Below, piece by piece: positions 24,973 to 28,944 of a stretch of DNA of 28,944 nt (the stretch's first letter is position 1; every line of letters begins with the position of its first letter). The notes below the pieces were generated by a model, which was not told the DNA's origin, did not search any database, and saw only the letters and a program-made list of their open reading frames with translations. The translations under genes were made by a program, and so were the position numbers. The DNA lies in the NCBI GenBank assembly GCA_022865525.1, contig JALHSV010000215.1:1-28944 (forward strand), given 5' to 3'. The stretch comes from Thermodesulfovibrionales bacterium. GTDB taxonomy: Bacteria > Nitrospirota > Thermodesulfovibrionia > Thermodesulfovibrionales > SM23-35.

Positions 24973-25079
24973 TTTTCACGTTTTCTTGTTCGTGTCTACT
25001 ATATCAAAAATGCCCCGTTGACATTGTTTTAAATCACCAAATGGTGACTGTATCTTAAAATAATACAAAAAACTCGTCA

Positions 25080-26531
25080 ATGATGATTCAAACGTCAAAC
25101 GAACCACTGTTTCCGTGCACCCGGTATAGTGTCACATCGGTCAGCACACAAAACACACTGTCAGTGAAAATACAAGACATCCATCCATTATTGGCAGTCG
25201 GTAAATTTTACATTTGCAATGCTTGCAATGTAAATTTATTGCCTAAATGTCTCTCGTGTGTCGAGTTTTTAAAGTTTACGCAGTCTTTTTTACTATTGGA
25301 CGACGATTGCGTGTTTGCCATCATTTCACCGTCTGGATGGGGTAGGCCAAACTTGTCATTTTTCCGGCTTTTTGTCGACTTTCTGTTCCGTGAACACAAC
25401 CAACCATCTGATTTGAATGCAAAGAGCATCTCACCTGAGACTATTCGAACGGCAAAAATTACATCATATGAAAATTTCATCAAACACCACTCGTTCAAGG
25501 GAGGTTACGTCGCAAAGCAGATTTCCGGCAAGTACTCGTACTTGCGTTTACGCGTTCTTGGGTCCACCGTCAACGGCATACGTGGTACACTCATTGTTTC
25601 GGATACACTGCCGCCAAATGCTATCGCAATCAATCAAGTGGTTTATGATAAACTCGATTTAGCCGTTCCGTTTGTATTTCTAAATCGAGATCCCAGTATT
25701 AACTCCCGCTGCATGTACGTATGCGACATTATACCATACCAAAGCAACACCGACCGCACCATACATGTCAACCAATATGTGCTCGAGGGGCTAAACGGTG
25801 ACCAAGACGGCGACGACGTCAACTTGTACTACCTCAAAAAAGAGGATGAAGTCCCTAGCATCACAATGGTCACTGCCATCGCAGAGCTGCATCGAAAATC
25901 TTGGACTCATGGTAACCGACATGACACATTGGGACGGCCACGTTACACATTCAGTCAACAACAAAAGCTGATGCTTCATATTTATAAACGAGAGTTGTGT
26001 GCATTGTCGCCATTCTGGAATTCATTGCAGCAATTTCCAAATCCACATAAAATGGTATTTGATCTTGGATGTTTTACTCATCGAGACGAGCTTGATGATT
26101 TTTTAGAAATATTTGCTAAATTTTGTCGTGAAAACAACCCCGGTATTGCTACATATCGAGATTTGCTGACCGGCGGTGGATTGCTACAGGCTACAGTTGA
26201 TTCACAGGCAAAGGGCAGTGCGGCTCACATTGAGAAATATCTCCAAAATCTGGTCGGTATATCCGACAGTGACATGTTCCTCGAAGCCACACAGACATTC
26301 AACAAATTTGTCATGTCAAACAGCGAAATGAAGATATGTGGTCATCAGTTGTTCATCATGCTCCATATATACCAAAATGTGACGCTTATGTGCAATTCCA
26401 TTTACATGAACGACACAATTATTGCACATGATATTGATAATAACGAGTTTTTTTCTGTTTTTTTGTATCGGCCCAGTGTAGTCATATACCCATTTACACT
26501 GCTCATTACTGGAGCTTACGATGATGAATAA
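25080..26531 (+). CDS. lef-9: RNA polymerase subunit LEF-9
   Basis: The 483-residue protein is LEF-9, the viral RNA polymerase subunit corresponding to the catalytic half of the beta-prime subunit. The metal-binding loop NGDQDGDD at 239-246 supplies the three Asp (241, 243, 245) that chelate magnesium, the counterpart of NADFDGD. FLNRDPSI at 200-207 matches the preceding LNRxP segment. A four-Cys group, C46-x2-C49-x7-C57-x2-C60, probably binds zinc. Two Met codons at 25080 and 25083 could start translation. The stop lies in an AATAAA and in the start of the next small ORF. Confidence 0.92.
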   Translation: MMIQTSNEPLFPCTRYSVTSVSTQNTLSVKIQDIHPLLAVGKFYICNACNVNLLPKCLSCVEFLKFTQSFLLLDDDCVFAIISPSGWGRPNLSFFRLFVDFLFREHNQPSDLNAKSISPETIRTAKITSYENFIKHHSFKGGYVAKQISGKYSYLRLRVLGSTVNGIRGTLIVSDTLPPNAIAINQVVYDKLDLAVPFVFLNRDPSINSRCMYVCDIIPYQSNTDRTIHVNQYVLEGLNGDQDGDDVNLYYLKKEDEVPSITMVTAIAELHRKSWTHGNRHDTLGRPRYTFSQQQKLMLHIYKRELCALSPFWNSLQQFPNPHKMVFDLGCFTHRDELDDFLEIFAKFCRENNPGIATYRDLLTGGGLLQATVDSQAKGSAAHIEKYLQNLVGISDSDMFLEATQTFNKFVMSNSEMKICGHQLFIMLHIYQNVTLMCNSIYMNDTIIAHDIDNNEFFSVFLYRPSVVIYPFTLLITGAYDDE

Positions 26532-26751
26532 ACACGTTACGTTTACCGAAAATAAGCCGAAAATTCGCTTTCTTAGGGCGTGGGCATTTGCGGCACACCA
26601 GTGTCGCGTAAACGATGAGTTCCTCGTTGAGCAATGTGATAGGTTAAGATTTCAACGTCGCATTAAACTCACATCTACTACCATTGAATGGGTTTTACAA
26701 CAGCCACATCGTGATAATATATACAAAATGCGATTTGCCAGCCAATTATAG
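26521..26751 (+). CDS. Hypothetical basic small protein overlapping the end of lef-9
   Basis: This 76-residue product begins at ATG 26521, 11 bp before the end of lef-9 in another frame, and is Arg-, His- and Lys-rich with a single Trp-Ala-Phe-Ala-Ala segment. Codon use looks ordinary. No family is recognised. The coupling with lef-9 suggests a shared transcript. It could be spurious. Confidence 0.5.
   Translation: MMNKHVTFTENKPKIRFLRAWAFAAHQCRVNDEFLVEQCDRLRFQRRIKLTSTTIEWVLQQPHRDNIYKMRFASQL
26527..26532 (+). terminator. AATAAA overlapping the lef-9 stop codon
   Basis: AATAAA covers the TAA of lef-9, as in the 17098 and 17440 genes. If used, it would end the lef-9 mRNA inside the next ORF. 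Confidence 0.3.
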
Positions 26752-27044
26752 CCGATTCTTCAGTTTATTCAACATCAAGCAGATCCTAAAAATCGACTTT
26801 ATGCGATTTGACCAAGCTTTATCGAGTATTTGTTTGAAATTAACCCGTGGTTCCGGCTAAAGTTGGGTAAATCACAGAAAAAGTCACATGTCAAATAAAC
26901 GCAAACGTGTTCAACAAATTGTCAAATTTACCCGCATATTGTCCAAAATCACACTAAGTTTAATAAAGTGCACAAAAATGACCAAAATTTAACACTCTTT
27001 TTATTTTTCGCAGAGCGCGTTTTTTCGTACACAAAACCATGCAC

Positions 27045-27392
27045 AAACCACGAACAAATATACACAAAAACCATGAACAACTCACTTTTTTTAGCCGTTA
27101 GAGATTGCTAATCTGGATGTTGTGTGGGGTTGTACGCACATTATGGGTTTTTTGGTTTGATTCTGCTCATCTATTAGATGCTTTTACTGTACCAAAAATG
27201 CTGTACAAAACCATCGTCAAACCACGAACAAATATACACAAAAACCATGAACAACTTAGTTTTTTTTAAGCCGCTAGAGATTGCTTATCTTGATGGTTGT
27301 GGGTCTGTACGCATATTATGGTTCTTTTTTGTCTGATTCTGATCAGCAATTAGCTGTTTTTATTGGAACAAAAATCGTGTACAGAACCATGA
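27045..27392 (+). repeat. Two tandem 174-bp imperfect repeats
   Basis: Copy A is 27045-27218 and copy B 27219-27392. The first 38 bases are identical; later parts are diverged but clearly related, each ending with a TGTAC...AACCAT segment. A shorter third copy lies at about 27597-27690. Confidence 0.85.
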
Positions 27393-27397
27393 TCAAA
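27384..27397 (+). repeat. 14-bp inverted-repeat arm (GAACCATGATCAAA)
   Basis: The arm lies at the end of repeat B; its exact reverse complement, TTTGATCATGGTTC, occurs at 27443-27456 and 27502-27515. The arms could pair in a large hairpin. Confidence 0.8.
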
Positions 27398-27431
27398 TAT
27401 CTCGTCTTTTTTTTTAATTCGGCTATAAATG

Positions 27432-27537
27432 CCGTAGCCTGGTTTGATCATGGTTCGGATTTTTACTTTTTTTTTGGGCATTTCGAAATACCGTAGCCTG
27501 GTTTGATCATGGTTCGGATTTTTACTTTTTTTGGGCA
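27432..27537 (+). repeat. Tandem pair of 59-bp repeats
   Basis: Copies starting at 27432 and 27491 begin with CCGTAGCCTGG, contain TTTGATCATGGTTC, then a T-tract and GGGCA. They differ mainly in T-tract length. Confidence 0.85.
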
Positions 27538-27596
27538 GCATAGCCTTGTGGGTTAAATTGTCGTCTTTTGCAGTTCAATATACGGTAGCCACTATA

Positions 27597-27690
27597 ACTG
27601 GATGTTTGTGGGGTTGTGCGCATGTTATCTTGCAATCTGAGTAATGTTTGTGATTTTAGTCTGATTCTGTTCAGCAATTAGACGCTTTTG
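27597..27690 (+). repeat. Third, partial copy of the 174-bp repeat
   Basis: CTGGATGTTTGTGGGGTTG and the later TTAGTCTGATTCTG...CAGCAATTAGACGC correspond to the middle and end of copies A and B. The first half is absent. Confidence 0.7.
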
Positions 27691-27731
27691 TTCAAAATCT
27701 CAATTATGCTAAAAATAGAACATCGCTAGCA

Positions 27732-28745
27732 ATGACACATGTCACAATTTCCGGAATTGGAAATTTATTTAACGAGGAATTGGCAGATGCGTTGACAAAT
27801 TCTGAATTTAACCAAGCAATTGTGCCAATTTTACAAAATATCCAAGAGTTTCCAGAAAATACTAGATTGGCTCTTCGGTTAATAGCTGATGAGGTTATTC
27901 GAGCAAATAATGCGTCAACATTGAAGATTTTGAGTGCATTTGAAGATGAACGGATTAAAGAGCTGGTCTGGTCGCTCCAGCACAACATACAACTACTTCC
28001 TGCTGCGGTTGTCCAATTATTGCACAAAGACTTCATAACTGAGATTGAAATTGCGTTTGTTCGGATAAAAGACCAGCTTTTGCAGACACTTCCAGATAAA
28101 TGGCTTTTGATGACGACAATACAAGAGCTGAGTGAAGAAGTGGGTCGGGTCTTGGCTGAACAAACGAATTTGCTTCTTAGCAAACTGTCCACTCAAGATT
28201 TAATCGTTCAGTTGACTGAAACAACCAAAAATTCACATGAGCATATTTTAAATGCAGTTAATGCGACCGACTGGCAGGTTGAGTTTGAACATAGCTTATT
28301 TAACCAACTCGATGCGTCGTTAAGTAAACTATTAGAGAATATTTTGATAGATTTAAACAAAAACTTTGAAATTTTGGGTTTAAATCAACAACAGCTTTCG
28401 AGCGAGTTAAGCAAAACAGCTGTCGACACGAGTTCAATGATTGCCGTGTTGGTGCAGAACATCGACAAGCAATTTCAAAATTTGTCTTCTCAAATAAACG
28501 CGTCTGCTGTTGTGGTGCAAAATAATCAGCTTTTATGTAATGAAATGATCAAAAAAACAGACTCACTCGCTTCAAGCATTACATTGCTGGTCAAGAACAG
28601 CGACAACACCAGGCAACAGCAATTTGAAAGCTTAATCCAGAAAATAGACACGTCTGTTGCAAATATTGCTCAATTAATTCAAAATAACGACAACAACAAC
28701 AAAAAACGCTTTGATGACTTGAGTTTATTAATTAAAAAGGTATAA
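27732..28745 (+). CDS. Hypothetical coiled-coil protein with C-terminal repeats
   Basis: The 337-residue protein is almost entirely helical in character and rich in Leu, Asn and Gln. From about residue 234 three related units of about 28 residues follow a pattern of [A/I]xLVQN then a polar gap, F-x2-L-x3-I and Ser, the last ending at the C terminus (LIQNNDNNNKKRFDDLSLL). Such repetitive coiled coils are seen in filament-like or scaffold proteins. No membrane segment or catalytic motif is found and no family is recognised. It follows the 1-kb repeat region. Codon use is more AT-leaning than in the core genes, which may mean recent acquisition or relaxed selection. Confidence 0.7.
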   Translation: MTHVTISGIGNLFNEELADALTNSEFNQAIVPILQNIQEFPENTRLALRLIADEVIRANNASTLKILSAFEDERIKELVWSLQHNIQLLPAAVVQLLHKDFITEIEIAFVRIKDQLLQTLPDKWLLMTTIQELSEEVGRVLAEQTNLLLSKLSTQDLIVQLTETTKNSHEHILNAVNATDWQVEFEHSLFNQLDASLSKLLENILIDLNKNFEILGLNQQQLSSELSKTAVDTSSMIAVLVQNIDKQFQNLSSQINASAVVVQNNQLLCNEMIKKTDSLASSITLLVKNSDNTRQQQFESLIQKIDTSVANIAQLIQNNDNNNKKRFDDLSLLIKKV

Positions 28746-28944
28746 ATTTGCATTTTCACCCGCCCGCGGCTTTTGCTTAGTCAGTACCGTTTCAAGTTTT
28801 GCTAAGGAAGGCTGCGTTTGAGTGTTTCTTTTGATATAATGACTAATTTGTACTGCATTTATGTAAATTTCTTGGATTTGCATAAATTTTGTACGAGTCA
28901 ATAGCGAAAGGGACATAGCCTTAGGTTTCAACCAAAGCAGGCAT
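28728..28944 (-). CDS. Possible 3' end of a minus-strand gene cut by the window edge
   Basis: The minus-strand frame stays open to the right edge of the window and ends with a stop at 28728-28730, 18 bp inside the 3' end of the coiled-coil gene. About 71 codons are visible (for example TRTKFMQIQEIYINAVQ). Inside the window the only upstream start candidates are a TTG at 28931 and an ATG at 28914-28916. No family is recognised. It could be a small complete ORF or a chance frame. Confidence 0.35.
   Translation of the reverse strand, partial: CLLWLKPKAMSLSLLTRTKFMQIQEIYINAVQISHYIKRNTQTQPSLAKLETVLTKQKPRAGENANLYLFN

Larger units (their letters stand above)
26752..27731. other. About 1 kb intergenic region with repeats, candidate hr/origin
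   Basis: No credible gene is seen between the ORF ending at 26751 and the coiled-coil gene. Its first part to about 27044 is AT-rich with AATAAA signals at 26894 and 26962. The rest holds tandem 174-bp and 59-bp repeats and an inverted repeat. Such regions serve as homologous regions, enhancers or origins in baculoviruses; that role here is inference. Confidence 0.6.

Noticed and set aside
27281..27541. Open frames on both strands in the repeat region
   Set aside because: They are built from the 174-bp and 59-bp repeats and homopolymer tracts, with repeated peptide blocks and no protein-like composition.

Overview
The window looks like part of the genome of a nudivirus, a large circular double-stranded DNA virus of arthropods. 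It carries a dense, intron-less, two-strand gene set in which many genes are recognisable as the core shared by nudiviruses and baculoviruses: Ac81-like, PIF-3, P74/PIF-0, helicase 2, PIF-2, a tyrosine recombinase (integrase/VLF-1 type), PIF-1, P33 sulfhydryl oxidase, FEN-1-like nuclease and LEF-9, plus a baculovirus-type IAP. There is no tRNA, rRNA or insertion sequence that I can see. The absence of an obvious polyhedrin, and the many small membrane proteins, would fit a crustacean or insect nudivirus; the species cannot be fixed from the sequence alone.

Layout. Left edge (1-4610): a truncated nucleotidyltransferase-fold gene, Ac81, a membrane-anchored protein resembling an endonuclease/exonuclease/phosphatase (EEP) domain, an LRR-like protein, a single-pass membrane protein and the IAP. 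4660-11360: the entry-factor block PIF-3, P74 and PIF-2, with helicase 2 between P74 and PIF-2. Wedged between PIF-3 and P74, overlapping both, is the most striking gene of the window: a predicted pseudokinase-KEN protein of the IRE1/RNase L type. 11420-18160: an RS/SP-repeat protein, small membrane or coiled-coil proteins, the tyrosine recombinase and several unrecognised conserved-looking ORFs. 18220-23830: PIF-1, a cluster of three small inverted repeats, a membrane protein with a protamine-like tail, a ligase-like protein of uncertain activity, P33, and unknowns. 23880-26750: FEN-1 and LEF-9 as a divergent pair. 26752-27731: about 1 kb without a gene, holding two tandem 174-bp repeats, a third partial copy, and a 59-bp repeat pair with a 14-bp inverted repeat; it is the best candidate here for a homologous-region or replication-origin element. 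27732-end: a repetitive coiled-coil protein and a possible truncated ORF.

How the genes work together. PIF-0, -1, -2 and -3 are membrane-anchored members of the per os infectivity complex used to enter gut cells. Ac81 and P33 act in nucleocapsid envelopment and disulfide formation. LEF-9 is a subunit of the viral RNA polymerase; helicase 2, FEN-1 and the recombinase serve DNA replication and processing. The IAP, the KEN protein and possibly the nucleotidyltransferase and EEP-like proteins would act on host responses or RNA. The genome is compact: convergent genes overlap at their 3' ends, divergent genes overlap at their starts, and AATAAA signals are embedded in stop codons.

Start codons were re-examined. 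Where an open frame began at TTG or GTG, the first in-frame ATG was used, which changes several gene starts. All family calls come from reading motifs by eye and from remembered family sequences, not from database searches.
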